Assembly (NCBI GenBank): GCA_031266255.1
Contig: JAISBK010000085.1
Coordinates: forward strand, 1 to 22,382
Origin: Treponema sp.
Lineage (GTDB): Bacteria > Spirochaetota > Spirochaetia > Treponematales > Breznakiellaceae
Length of the DNA: 22,382 bases
Direction of reading: 5' to 3'
In this document: positions 15,830 through 22,382 of the stretch, in pieces
How positions within the stretch are numbered: position 1 is the first letter of the stretch
How the letters are laid out: every line of letters begins with the position of its first letter
Notes under the pieces: generated by a model
The model's database searches: none
What the model was told of the DNA's origin: nothing
Seen by the model: the letters and a program-made list of their open reading frames with translations, nothing else
Translations under genes and position numbers: made by a program

Positions 15830-16408
15830 CTAGAATGTCCCCAGGGCATTAAAGAACGTAAACCCCAGAGCGGTAAAAAGCAAGGATAAGAATCCTATGG
15901 AGATGAGCATCAGGGGACGGCCCTGCATAAAAGGGGGGACGAGTTCCAGGGAAGATCGCTTATGGATTTCAGTAAGCAAAAATAGGGAAAGCCAGGTTCC
16001 CAAGGCAAAACCCAAGGACAGGATAAAGGCTTCCATGACCGTTCGGGCGATATGAAGGCATAACATCAGGGAGCTTAAGGCCAGGCCGTCGTAAGCCGTA
16101 GCAGCACTAAACAGTCGGTATTCCGGCACCAGGGAGGGGAACAAGCGGGCACCTACCGCCTCAAGACCCATACAGAACAAGGCGCTCAGGGGAAACAGCA
16201 ACGCATATTCCAGGAAACCAAAAGCCAGAAACACCAAACCATACGAGGCAAGCATCCAGAGGAGAAACACCGATACAAAGAGTACCCCTAATTGAAACCA
16301 GGGAATGGGACGAGACTGCTCCTGAGCTTCTACAATATTGCCGATTCCCAAGGCACCGTGCAGTATGAGATTCAGGGTAAAACCTGAAAAAATAAGCAGC
16401 CCCAGCAT
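15830..16408 (-). CDS. rnfA: RnfA-like membrane subunit (RnfA/NqrE family)
   Basis: This 192-residue protein has six membrane helices and aligns along its length with RnfA; the C-terminal PPFMQGRPLMLISIGFLSL matches the 'PAPFRG...LI..G..SL' region of known RnfA. In Rnf and Nqr, RnfA and RnfE form a symmetric pair holding an iron centre in the membrane through two cysteines each. Here the second position is kept (C79 in LSALFCMG) but the first, normally in a GLCP motif, is G23 (ALGIGN). It is the last gene of the operon, one base after rnfE, with a strong AAGGAGG ribosome site. No RnfB gene follows. Assignment to the family is firm; intact electron transfer is doubtful. Confidence 0.82.
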   Translation of the reverse strand: MLGLLIFSGFTLNLILHGALGIGNIVEAQEQSRPIPWFQLGVLFVSVFLLWMLASYGLVFLAFGFLEYALLFPLSALFCMGLEAVGARLFPSLVPEYRLFSAATAYDGLALSSLMLCLHIARTVMEAFILSLGFALGTWLSLFLLTEIHKRSSLELVPPFMQGRPLMLISIGFLSLLFTALGFTFFNALGTF

Positions 16409-16409
16409 A

Positions 16410-17045
16410 TCAAGAATCCTCCTTGGCAGAGGATTCTCTCAGGGAGCGGAACAGGGCAACCCCATATCCCAGCAGCAGTAAGGCCCCTCCGGTGCTCGAA
16501 AGGATCCGAATTGGGAAAAAAGACTTGCCGTCGTCTCCTTGGAATAATTCAGAAATCCCCGATGCCGCTCCTCCAGGCAATGAAAGCGTCATAAAACCCA
16601 GGGGTTCCCGAATCAACGCCAAGGCAATGATAAGAAGACCCAGGCTCGCAGCGTCCAGCAGTATTTTAGTCAAGGCTTCTTCCAGTGTCGGGGAATCAAT
16701 ATGGGTAAAAATCTCAGAACCCATACAGTACACCGGACAAAGGAGGATGATAAAAACACTTCCCAGTGCAAGGAGGGGGCTCATCATCCAGACCGCCAGT
16801 AGGAAGAGGCTTCCCATGAGGCTGGATAAAAACAGAAGGATTACTCCAATGCCCTGTTTCGGCAGAATCGGCTTTGCCGCAAAGACCGTAAGCCCTGTCG
16901 CTCCGTAGACCCAAAGGAGCGCGGCACAGGCTACAAGGGCAAAGGCAAACCGGCTTGAGGCGATGATTAAAAGCCCTCCTCCCGCTAACGTGGAAAGAGG
17001 AGAGTGGGAAAACCCCCGCATATAGACTTGAAACCGTCGATTCAT
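16410..17045 (-). CDS. rnfE: RnfE-like membrane subunit (RnfE/NqrD family)
   Basis: This 211-residue membrane protein has about six helices. IREPLGFMTLSLPGG and the closing SSTGGALLLLGYGVAL match the RnfE-specific region after helix 5 (REIIG.GT...G in known proteins), which separates it from RnfA. The N-terminal half-motif LLGLCPLLAVTS of canonical RnfE reads TLAGGGLLIIASS here, so the first iron-binding cysteine is G24. The second region has C103 and C107 (LLCPVYCMG). With RnfA it would form the membrane core of the ion pump. The start overlaps the end of the RnfG-like gene by ATGA, so translation is coupled. Confidence 0.8.
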   Translation of the reverse strand: MNRRFQVYMRGFSHSPLSTLAGGGLLIIASSRFAFALVACAALLWVYGATGLTVFAAKPILPKQGIGVILLFLSSLMGSLFLLAVWMMSPLLALGSVFIILLCPVYCMGSEIFTHIDSPTLEEALTKILLDAASLGLLIIALALIREPLGFMTLSLPGGAASGISELFQGDDGKSFFPIRILSSTGGALLLLGYGVALFRSLRESSAKEDS

Positions 17046-17551
17046 TGCCTTGCTCCTGTCTGGAGGAATGGAGGGGTTTCTATACGCCGTATATAGGAGG
17101 TAATGATTCCCCGCGGAATCTGTTTGAGGGTCTGTTCCGGCTGGTTAGTTAAAGGCAGAATCGTATCACCCACCACCTTGCCGGTACTTGCCGAAACCAC
17201 CGCCATACAGGGAATGAATATCCCTTGATTCATCACGGAAAAGACCAGGGCCCGATCTTCAGAATCCGCCAGGGTATACCAGTTTCCCCAGGGGATCTGC
17301 CCCCAAGATACTGAGGGAGGGATACGTTCTTCCAAGCGCCGGGAATCTTGTACCGTTTCTAAGACCTGGTTGACCGTTTGGAGCAGTATGGTACTCCGTA
17401 GCGGCTGAGTATAAAACCACATCCCCCCGCCTACCGCGAGAATCCCCGCAATCCATCCGATGAAAAGACCTCTCGCTTTAAGACTATCCCGCATTTTGAA
17501 AGGATACCTTGCTACACCATCTATTGATTCTGGTAAATCCTCATGCATCAT
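17042..17551 (-). CDS. RnfG-like subunit, no covalent-FMN motif
   Basis: This 169-residue protein has one membrane helix (about residues 29-47, FIGWIAGILAVGGGMWFY) and a C-terminal extracytoplasmic domain. Its place between rnfD and rnfE, its size and its topology are those of RnfG. Canonical RnfG carries FMN bound to threonine in an S-G-A-T motif inside an FMN-binding domain. No such motif is present; the closest stretch is ASTGKVVGDTILPL. Identification therefore rests mostly on gene order and topology. It overlaps both neighbours by ATGA. It could be a structural remnant of RnfG or an unrelated subunit in that slot. Confidence 0.6.
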   Translation of the reverse strand: MMHEDLPESIDGVARYPFKMRDSLKARGLFIGWIAGILAVGGGMWFYTQPLRSTILLQTVNQVLETVQDSRRLEERIPPSVSWGQIPWGNWYTLADSEDRALVFSVMNQGIFIPCMAVVSASTGKVVGDTILPLTNQPEQTLKQIPRGIITSYIRRIETPPFLQTGARQ

Positions 17552-18627
17552 TGGTTTCTCCGATGTTCATAAAACCTCCGACTTTCCATATCTCGAATCA
17601 AGGGAACCAAGGGGTTGAGCAAAGCTACGGCGAGAAAAGCGCCATACGCCTCTGCGCCGTGATACCGGAGTATAAACGTGAGGCCCCCTCCTCCTACGGC
17701 CATAACCAAGGCTCCCCAATTTGATTTTGGCCCGGTAGCAGGGTCGGCAATCAATAAAAAGGCCGCTACCAAGGTACCTCCTGAAAAGAACCCAAAGAAC
17801 AGATCCCCATTCCCCAGGGGACCCCCAAAAGGTATGGCCCCGAACAACCTGATGAACAGTCCATACACTACCAAGTAAACTCCAGGAACCCAGAACCGGC
17901 TTACTTGGGAAGCGGTAATGATGAGGGTTCCCAACAACAAGGCTAAAACACCTCGGTCTGCGATAATACCCATCCCAGGAGCATTAAAAAACTCGATATA
18001 CCCTGCGGGTAATTCTGAGCCGGTGATTGAAAAAACCCAACTGTTCAAGAAGGACTGGACCATCCGTTCCACAGACCCTGCAGGAGACGAGAAATAACCG
18101 GTTCCTGCCAAGTTAAGAATCTCCATGGGAGAACCGGCAGGGTCTGAAAGACCGCTCTGTATCCCTGTGGATACGATGGTTAAGGGGGATCTTTCCAAGG
18201 CTTTATTAAAGAAGTCAGGCCAGGAACACCGGATAAAAAGCCAGCCTCCTAGGGCAGGATTCATCCAGTTGGATCCAAGACCGCCAAAACTGTACTTTAC
18301 CACCCCCATAGCAAATACCGCCCCCATAACCGCGTATATAGGATGCAGATTATTGGGCAAGAGGAGGGTCAGAACCAGGGCGGACGCCACGGAACTGCCA
18401 TCCCGTACCATGCCTGCCTTTTTTGTTCTGAAATAAAAGAGAAATTCCGTAAGTACCCCTGCAAGTACTGTACTCAGGGCGACGAACAACGAAGCAAATG
18501 AATCGCTCAGTGAAGACTGGAAGATAGCCAAGCATGCACATAAACTAACGAGCCACATCCGCCCTGTCGTAGGACAGGAGAGATTTACCTGGGCCCGCTG
18601 ATACAATAAGACTTCTTTTTCCGGCAT
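17548..18627 (-). CDS. rnfD: RnfD-like membrane subunit (RnfD/NqrB family)
   Basis: This 359-residue integral membrane protein has about nine helices and clear RnfD/NqrB landmarks: GMVRDGSSVASALVLTLLLP near residue 80, FGGLGSNWMNPALGGWLFI near residue 120, and LLIADPATGPKSNWG near residue 300. In active RnfD a flavin is bound to threonine in an 'S-x-A-T-P-L' motif. The matching place here reads SDPAGSPMEIL, with S166 where the threonine would be and the D-x-x-S spacing changed, so ApbE-type flavinylation is doubtful. Its ATG directly abuts the rnfC stop, and its end overlaps the RnfG-like gene by ATGA. It would lie in the cytoplasmic membrane as the largest membrane subunit. Confidence 0.88.
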   Translation of the reverse strand: MPEKEVLLYQRAQVNLSCPTTGRMWLVSLCACLAIFQSSLSDSFASLFVALSTVLAGVLTEFLFYFRTKKAGMVRDGSSVASALVLTLLLPNNLHPIYAVMGAVFAMGVVKYSFGGLGSNWMNPALGGWLFIRCSWPDFFNKALERSPLTIVSTGIQSGLSDPAGSPMEILNLAGTGYFSSPAGSVERMVQSFLNSWVFSITGSELPAGYIEFFNAPGMGIIADRGVLALLLGTLIITASQVSRFWVPGVYLVVYGLFIRLFGAIPFGGPLGNGDLFFGFFSGGTLVAAFLLIADPATGPKSNWGALVMAVGGGGLTFILRYHGAEAYGAFLAVALLNPLVPLIRDMESRRFYEHRRNQ

Positions 18628-19998
18628 TCACTGATCCTCAAGAGCAGCATTTACAAAGGCGGTACTCAGAGATAACCGTGAAGGACACACCAGATCGCAG
18701 CAACCACAGCCATGACATTCCACCGCCTTTCCGATAATTTGCTTTTCCTTTGTTTTTCCCCTACAGACAACAATACCTTTGAATAAGGCTTCTGGATCCA
18801 AACCAACCGGGCACACGGCCCTACATTCTCCGCAGCCGATACAGTTACGTATAACCCTACCGCCGGTTTGCTTTGCCAAGAGGGCACCCAAGGCATAACT
18901 TGTTTTAATCACCGGTTCATCCAGATTCTTTTCAAAAACCCGCCGCCCTGACAAGGGAGAACCCAGGATGATCTTTTGGGGTTCACCGGTAAAGCCTCCA
19001 CATTCGGCAAAAATATCCCCTATCCGGGTTCCTATCCTTACCTTCATAACCTGGGGTTTCTTCACCGCAGAACCCCCTACCGCTACATACCGATCCAGAA
19101 TGGGCCGTTGTAAGACCAGGGCATCTCTAACCGCAGCCAACGTAGCAGGTCCTTGAATGATGAGGGAACCCAAGGCAAGCCGCTCAAGGTTCTCGCCTTT
19201 CTCCCCCTTTTCCTGGATTTCATGCTTTTCATAGGAACGTAAGGCCAGTTCCAATTCCCGGGCATTGCGCTGAGGATATCGGGAACTGACCAGCACTAAG
19301 GATGCAGGTATCGCATAGGACTGGGCTTCTGCCAGCAACATCGTCCCCAAATCCTTTTCCCGGGCAGAAACCGCATAGATAATACGGCTCGCCCTACATG
19401 CCCGGCCCAGAATAATGCTTCCTTCTACCACTGCCGTAGCCCGTTCCCGGCACAGTACATAGTCTGCAACAAGCCACGGATCGTCAAACACACAACGAAC
19501 CACTAAGGTAAGAGGTTCAGAAGTTTCGAACTGAAGAGGGTTATTCAAGGAAGCAAACATATCCTCTAACGGGCGGCCTGAACCTTCCATTTCCACGATA
19601 CCATAATGGATAATACGCTGCTGTATTTCACGGGGCTCTAATCCTTCCCAGGAAAACCGCTCTTCTGGTTTTCCCAGTTGCTCAAAACTTCCTCCCAAGC
19701 GGATGATGAGGCCCTCATTGGTGACGCCCTTAGCCATTTCCCAAGAAACCATCCGAACCACCTGGCCGGGAACCGCGGCATGAATATGCGCCGACCCGCA
19801 GCCCTGGGACCGGCCTATGAGCATACCTTCCCGCACTGATGCTCCGGCAACAACCAGGGGAAGGGCCTTGACTCCGGCATGCTGAGTCAAGGGTATGACT
19901 GAAAGTACCGGAAGAAAAGCAACCACGCTCTCCTTTCGCGGGGGAGCCGTGGGATCGGTAAAGTGTATCCCTCCATGGGGAAATGCATAAACTTTCAT
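18628..19998 (-). CDS. rnfC: RnfC-like peripheral subunit with two [4Fe-4S] motifs
   Basis: This 456-residue protein shows the RnfC order: an N-terminal barrel-sandwich region (HGGIHFTDP, then LTQHAGVKALPLVVAGASV and HIHAAVPGQV), a central Rossmann-like part, and two C-terminal cluster motifs. The clusters are C386, C389, C392, C396 (CIGCGECRAVCP) and C428, C431, C434, C438 (CHGCGCCDLVCP). Canonical RnfC binds FMN and NADH with GIVGLGGAGFPT and an ECEP motif. Here these read GIVEMEGSGRPL (133-144) and FDDP (171-174), so nucleotide and flavin binding look lost while the clusters are kept. It is translationally coupled to the membrane protein upstream by a 4-base ATGA overlap. It probably passes electrons at the cytoplasmic face, from a donor other than NADH. 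Confidence 0.88.
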   Translation of the reverse strand: MKVYAFPHGGIHFTDPTAPPRKESVVAFLPVLSVIPLTQHAGVKALPLVVAGASVREGMLIGRSQGCGSAHIHAAVPGQVVRMVSWEMAKGVTNEGLIIRLGGSFEQLGKPEERFSWEGLEPREIQQRIIHYGIVEMEGSGRPLEDMFASLNNPLQFETSEPLTLVVRCVFDDPWLVADYVLCRERATAVVEGSIILGRACRASRIIYAVSAREKDLGTMLLAEAQSYAIPASLVLVSSRYPQRNARELELALRSYEKHEIQEKGEKGENLERLALGSLIIQGPATLAAVRDALVLQRPILDRYVAVGGSAVKKPQVMKVRIGTRIGDIFAECGGFTGEPQKIILGSPLSGRRVFEKNLDEPVIKTSYALGALLAKQTGGRVIRNCIGCGECRAVCPVGLDPEALFKGIVVCRGKTKEKQIIGKAVECHGCGCCDLVCPSRLSLSTAFVNAALEDQ

Positions 19999-21557
19999 GC
20001 GGCTATCCGTTTTTCATTATATACCAAGCCATTTTTCTTTTTTCCTGCCTGTTTAAACCAACTGAGAACCGTACTATACAAACCCGAAGCCATAAGCAAT
20101 AATGCAAGTCCTATCGTATTAAACGAAGCAATCGTAAGTATTCGTAGATAACTCGGATTCCCTCTCTCAGTATGCCTGAAACCCTCAAGAAATGCTATGA
20201 GGTCTTTCAAGGGAAAAGGAGGAATCCCCTGGTCATTATAATGCATCCGTGACAGGGTCTGATCATACCCGCTGGTACCTGCGATGAGGCCATCTTCCCC
20301 TAAGCGGTACTGCTGATAGTTAAGTTCTGGTACCGCTTCATCTTCATCAGGATGGGCCAGATCCAGCCCCCCCCCCAGAGGAAGTAACGAAAAAGAGACC
20401 TGATACGCCACATGATTTTCATATACCCAGCCCTCAACAAAATACTGAGGATCCGCGATAAACCCCGGATCCTGGTAGGTATACAGGCCATCGTAGACCC
20501 GGGGCCCATAGAGGGCAACCAGAGAAACGAGGGCAAAGGGAATGATAGTCCGATTGAGCCGTCCCCACTGAGTGGTCTCCATGATCCATACCGGTATAAA
20601 CCGTACATGATCCTGAGCTTTCCCCTGGTTTGCCTCGATCCAGATGACCAGCCAGAGCATGGTCCCGGAACCTATAAAGGCAGCGATTCCTGCTTTTGCC
20701 AGATTTCCCCCGCGGACTATGTTTCCGGCAGAACCGGACATACTATAGAGAATGCCAAATATCCCTAAAAAGAGGAGCACTGCCGCCAAGGGTACTAATC
20801 CAGGGTATAGCTTAGGGGAGTCTTTTGCAGGATACCTCCCCTGGTCCTGGCCGTATCGGTGTGCAGCCCAGTGGTTTCGGAGCGGTTCAGCGGCCATGCA
20901 GGCGAGAACCACCAGCGCCGCACAAAGCGCAAGACCCGGAGGCCCGGCGAATACCAAGGATCCCAGGATCGGCAGGAGCGCGAGGATGAGCACCAACTCC
21001 CTGGAAAGAACCATAGTTATCCCCGCAGCCATAGCAAAGAGGAGAAAATAAAACAAAAGGGGCTTTTCAAAGCCTAAAAAAGTGAGGGAAAAAGGAATCT
21101 CTCCCAAGGCTGTGGTAATGGATTCTTTCAAAGCCGCAATCCGCTGTTTATTAAGCCAAGAGTCTGAAATCCGGGTATCTCCTGAAAAAGGAATAAAGAA
21201 AAGCCGTTTCCCCTCACGGACAAAAAAAGCCCGTAGTTTGTCCGCATAGCCGTCATCCCGGGGATCAAAAGGTTCAACCCGATCCCGGTATCCATCAAGG
21301 GGGATCCGCTGTAAGGTGCCAAAATCATCCAAAAACACCCACTGGGTAGACTCGGATATACATCCCTGGGTAGAGTCGGAAGCTTCCGACGCAAGCAAGT
21401 CTCCAATAAGTCGGTCCGAGTAGGAGGCATCTACCGTAAGCACCGCATAACCGCGGCTATTTTCCAAAGGTATAAGGGCAAGGACTAAAAAAACCATGAA
21501 AGCCCCAAGACCAAGAGAGAACAGGGATGCAATCAGCAGGGACTTCCCAGAGGACAT
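19995..21557 (-). CDS. Multi-pass membrane protein of unknown function, coupled to rnfC
   Basis: I do not recognise this 520-residue protein. It starts with a membrane helix (about residues 7-29). An outside domain of about 130 residues follows (TVDASYSDRLIGDLL through FFVREGKRLFFIPF). Next come about six further helices between residues 165 and 370, a second outside domain of about 120 residues (YTYQDPGFIADPQYFVEGWV through SRMHYNDQG) and a final helix before a lysine-rich tail. There is one cysteine in the first outside domain. No catalytic or cofactor motif is evident. Its stop overlaps the rnfC start by ATGA, so it is made together with the complex and could be an accessory or replacement subunit, for example for the missing RnfB or for the altered RnfG. 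That role is inference. Confidence 0.7.
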   Translation of the reverse strand: MSSGKSLLIASLFSLGLGAFMVFLVLALIPLENSRGYAVLTVDASYSDRLIGDLLASEASDSTQGCISESTQWVFLDDFGTLQRIPLDGYRDRVEPFDPRDDGYADKLRAFFVREGKRLFFIPFSGDTRISDSWLNKQRIAALKESITTALGEIPFSLTFLGFEKPLLFYFLLFAMAAGITMVLSRELVLILALLPILGSLVFAGPPGLALCAALVVLACMAAEPLRNHWAAHRYGQDQGRYPAKDSPKLYPGLVPLAAVLLFLGIFGILYSMSGSAGNIVRGGNLAKAGIAAFIGSGTMLWLVIWIEANQGKAQDHVRFIPVWIMETTQWGRLNRTIIPFALVSLVALYGPRVYDGLYTYQDPGFIADPQYFVEGWVYENHVAYQVSFSLLPLGGGLDLAHPDEDEAVPELNYQQYRLGEDGLIAGTSGYDQTLSRMHYNDQGIPPFPLKDLIAFLEGFRHTERGNPSYLRILTIASFNTIGLALLLMASGLYSTVLSWFKQAGKKKNGLVYNEKRIAA

Positions 21558-21568
21558 GTGCCGCTACC

Positions 21569-22057
21569 CTATAAATTAGCGTATGCCGCGGCAATAAAAA
21601 TACCCAGAAATGCCCCGACCACTACTTCAAGCGGTGCATGACCGTGGACTTCTTTTACCGGGTGATATTCTATGTCCAGACGATCCGCTATATTCCGTCC
21701 CAGCAGGTTAAGCACCCTGGATTGGATTCCCGAAGAACGGCGTACCCCCATAGCATCCCGCATGACGATAAGGGCAAACCAAAAAGACACCACAAACAGA
21801 TTCGACCCCAGCCCTTCTTGAAAGGCGACCGAAGTAGTCAAAGACGAAACTAAAGCCGCATGACTTGAGGGCATTCCACCGGTACGCCAGACCATGATCT
21901 CGAGGATTTCCCGGGTGCTTTTTTTACGGGCATTAAATAATACGATCACCGTCTTGATAAGCTGTGCAAAAAACCAACTAGAAAGTGAAGATAAAAAAAT
22001 GAGATTTTCAAAAAAATTTTTTAACGCTACCCCTCGTATAGACATTACTAAAGACAT
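21569..22057 (-). CDS. Divergent PAP2 family membrane protein (DUF212)
   Basis: This 162-residue membrane protein belongs to the divergent PAP2/DUF212 family, related to acid phosphatases that act on lipid-linked phosphates. Family signatures are visible in order: SSWFFAQLIKTVI (about 26-38), RTGGMPSSHAALVSSL (about 58-73), VMRDAMGVRRSSGIQSRVLN (about 97-116) and KEVHGHAPLEVVVGAFLGI near the C-terminus. The PSSH and the late histidine are the expected phosphatase-type residues. The start at 22057 is supported by AGGGAAAG about seven bases before it; a second ATG four codons later is possible. It is the first gene of the operon that runs into the Rnf-like genes, 11 bases before the 520-residue protein. 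The substrate is unknown. Confidence 0.9.
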   Translation of the reverse strand: MSLVMSIRGVALKNFFENLIFLSSLSSWFFAQLIKTVIVLFNARKKSTREILEIMVWRTGGMPSSHAALVSSLTTSVAFQEGLGSNLFVVSFWFALIVMRDAMGVRRSSGIQSRVLNLLGRNIADRLDIEYHPVKEVHGHAPLEVVVGAFLGIFIAAAYANL

Positions 22058-22130
22058 TATTCAACTTTCCCTCAAGGGGGGATTTTTGTCAAGACCACCC
22101 TGCAAGAGGGTACTATATCCTAATCTACGC

Positions 22131-22242
22131 GAGTTCGACGGAATATGAGGAGTCCGCGAATGAACGCGAATTTCCGCGAATTACTCGGGTACATTAGCGT
22201 TCATTCGCGTAATTCGCGGACTTTTTTCTTCTGGTCGAACTC
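22131..22242. repeat. Nested inverted-repeat element
   Basis: An outer perfect 9-base repeat (GAGTTCGAC at 22131-22139, GTCGAACTC at 22234-22242) encloses an inner arm pair of about 19 bases at 22152-22171 and 22203-22221, which differs by one extra base. The core word CGCGAAT recurs (four times in the left half or its complement), so several alternative foldings exist. The layout recalls REP-like palindromic elements scattered in bacterial chromosomes. Other copies cannot be seen in this window. Confidence 0.6.
22152..22227 (+). terminator. Possible rho-independent terminator on the plus strand
   Basis: The inner arms GTCCGCGAAT and ATTCGCGGAC can pair, and six T residues follow at once (22222-22227). 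This is a terminator shape reading to the right, but no plus-strand gene ends here, so it may simply be a property of the repeat element. The loop side of about 30 bases can form further pairs. Confidence 0.4.
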
Positions 22243-22382
22243 ACGTTAAGCCTGTTATGCATCCATTCCCCTTCGGCGTGAGGGGGCGGCTTATGGAACG
22301 GGAGATTCCCACGACCAAAGACTGGGCTGGGGAACATGGCCTAGCGCGGCCACAATCCCGCCTGAGCTGAACCCACCCTACA
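22243..22382 (+). other. GC-rich structured non-coding end of window
   Basis: No convincing reading frame is seen. The stretch is rich in short complementary words (CCCCT/AGGGG at 22276-22293; GGCC repeats; GGGAGATTCCC). The segment GGCCACAATCCCGCCTGAGC near 22353-22372 resembles the 5' half of 6S RNA (in E. coli GGCCAGTCCCCTGAGC), so an RNA gene running off the right edge is possible. The strand and identity are uncertain. Confidence 0.22.

Noticed and set aside
22087..22092. Perfect TTGACA on the minus strand ahead of the DUF212 gene
   Set aside because: No acceptable -10 box lies 16-18 bases downstream, so I do not call a promoter.
1..22382. CRISPR array, tRNA, rRNA, transposase or integrase
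   Set aside because: No regularly spaced repeats, no tRNA- or rRNA-like sequence and no recombinase motifs were seen; the island edges show no attachment-site repeats.

Overview
The window looks like chromosome from a spirochaete, most likely a Treponema-type anaerobe from a gut or other fibre-rich habitat. This rests on gene content, not on any marker gene: a secreted GH10 xylanase, a CUT1 sugar transporter whose binding protein has a Treponema-style '...FANGQ' signal peptide, PerR with reverse rubrerythrin, a DUF1926-type GH57 protein and an Rnf-like operon. Most genes look about 50% G+C by eye. The species is not determined.

Layout. (1) 1-5023, minus strand: a sugar-uptake cluster transcribed right to left. 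It holds a periplasmic binding protein, two inner-membrane permeases, an M81 (MlrC-like) metallohydrolase and the start of a GH10 xylanase lipoprotein cut by the window edge. A good promoter lies in front of the binding protein and a strong hairpin separates it from the permeases. No transport ATPase is present, so it probably uses a shared one. (2) 5259-12272: an accessory island. A plus-strand, AT-rich gene encodes a large protein with two RNA-polymerase-alpha-CTD-like domains and a sigma-region-4-like helix-turn-helix. It converges with a minus-strand pair: an McrB-like AAA+ protein with a long coiled coil, and a DUF2357-like protein ending in a PD-(D/E)XK nuclease. This is the best candidate for an under-described, probably defensive, system. 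(3) 12549-13725, plus strand: an oxidative-stress unit with promoter, palindromic operator, a PerR-type Fur protein, reverse rubrerythrin and a hairpin. (4) 13755-15680, minus: a GH57 protein whose catalytic residues appear to be lost. (5) 15830-22057, minus: one tight operon, in transcription order divergent PAP2 protein, a 520-residue membrane protein of unknown function, RnfC, RnfD, RnfG-like, RnfE, RnfA. Most junctions are 4-base ATGA overlaps. (6) 22058-22382: non-coding, with a nested inverted repeat that ends in a T tract, then a GC-rich structured stretch.

The Rnf-like operon is the second notable item. The fold and gene order are Rnf, and RnfC keeps both [4Fe-4S] cluster motifs. However, the FMN/NADH motifs of RnfC, the covalent-flavin motifs of RnfD and RnfG, and one membrane cysteine in each of RnfA and RnfE are missing or altered. 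No RnfB is present. This suggests a repurposed or cofactor-poor relative of the complex. All assignments come from reading the sequence and remembered family motifs; no database search was run.
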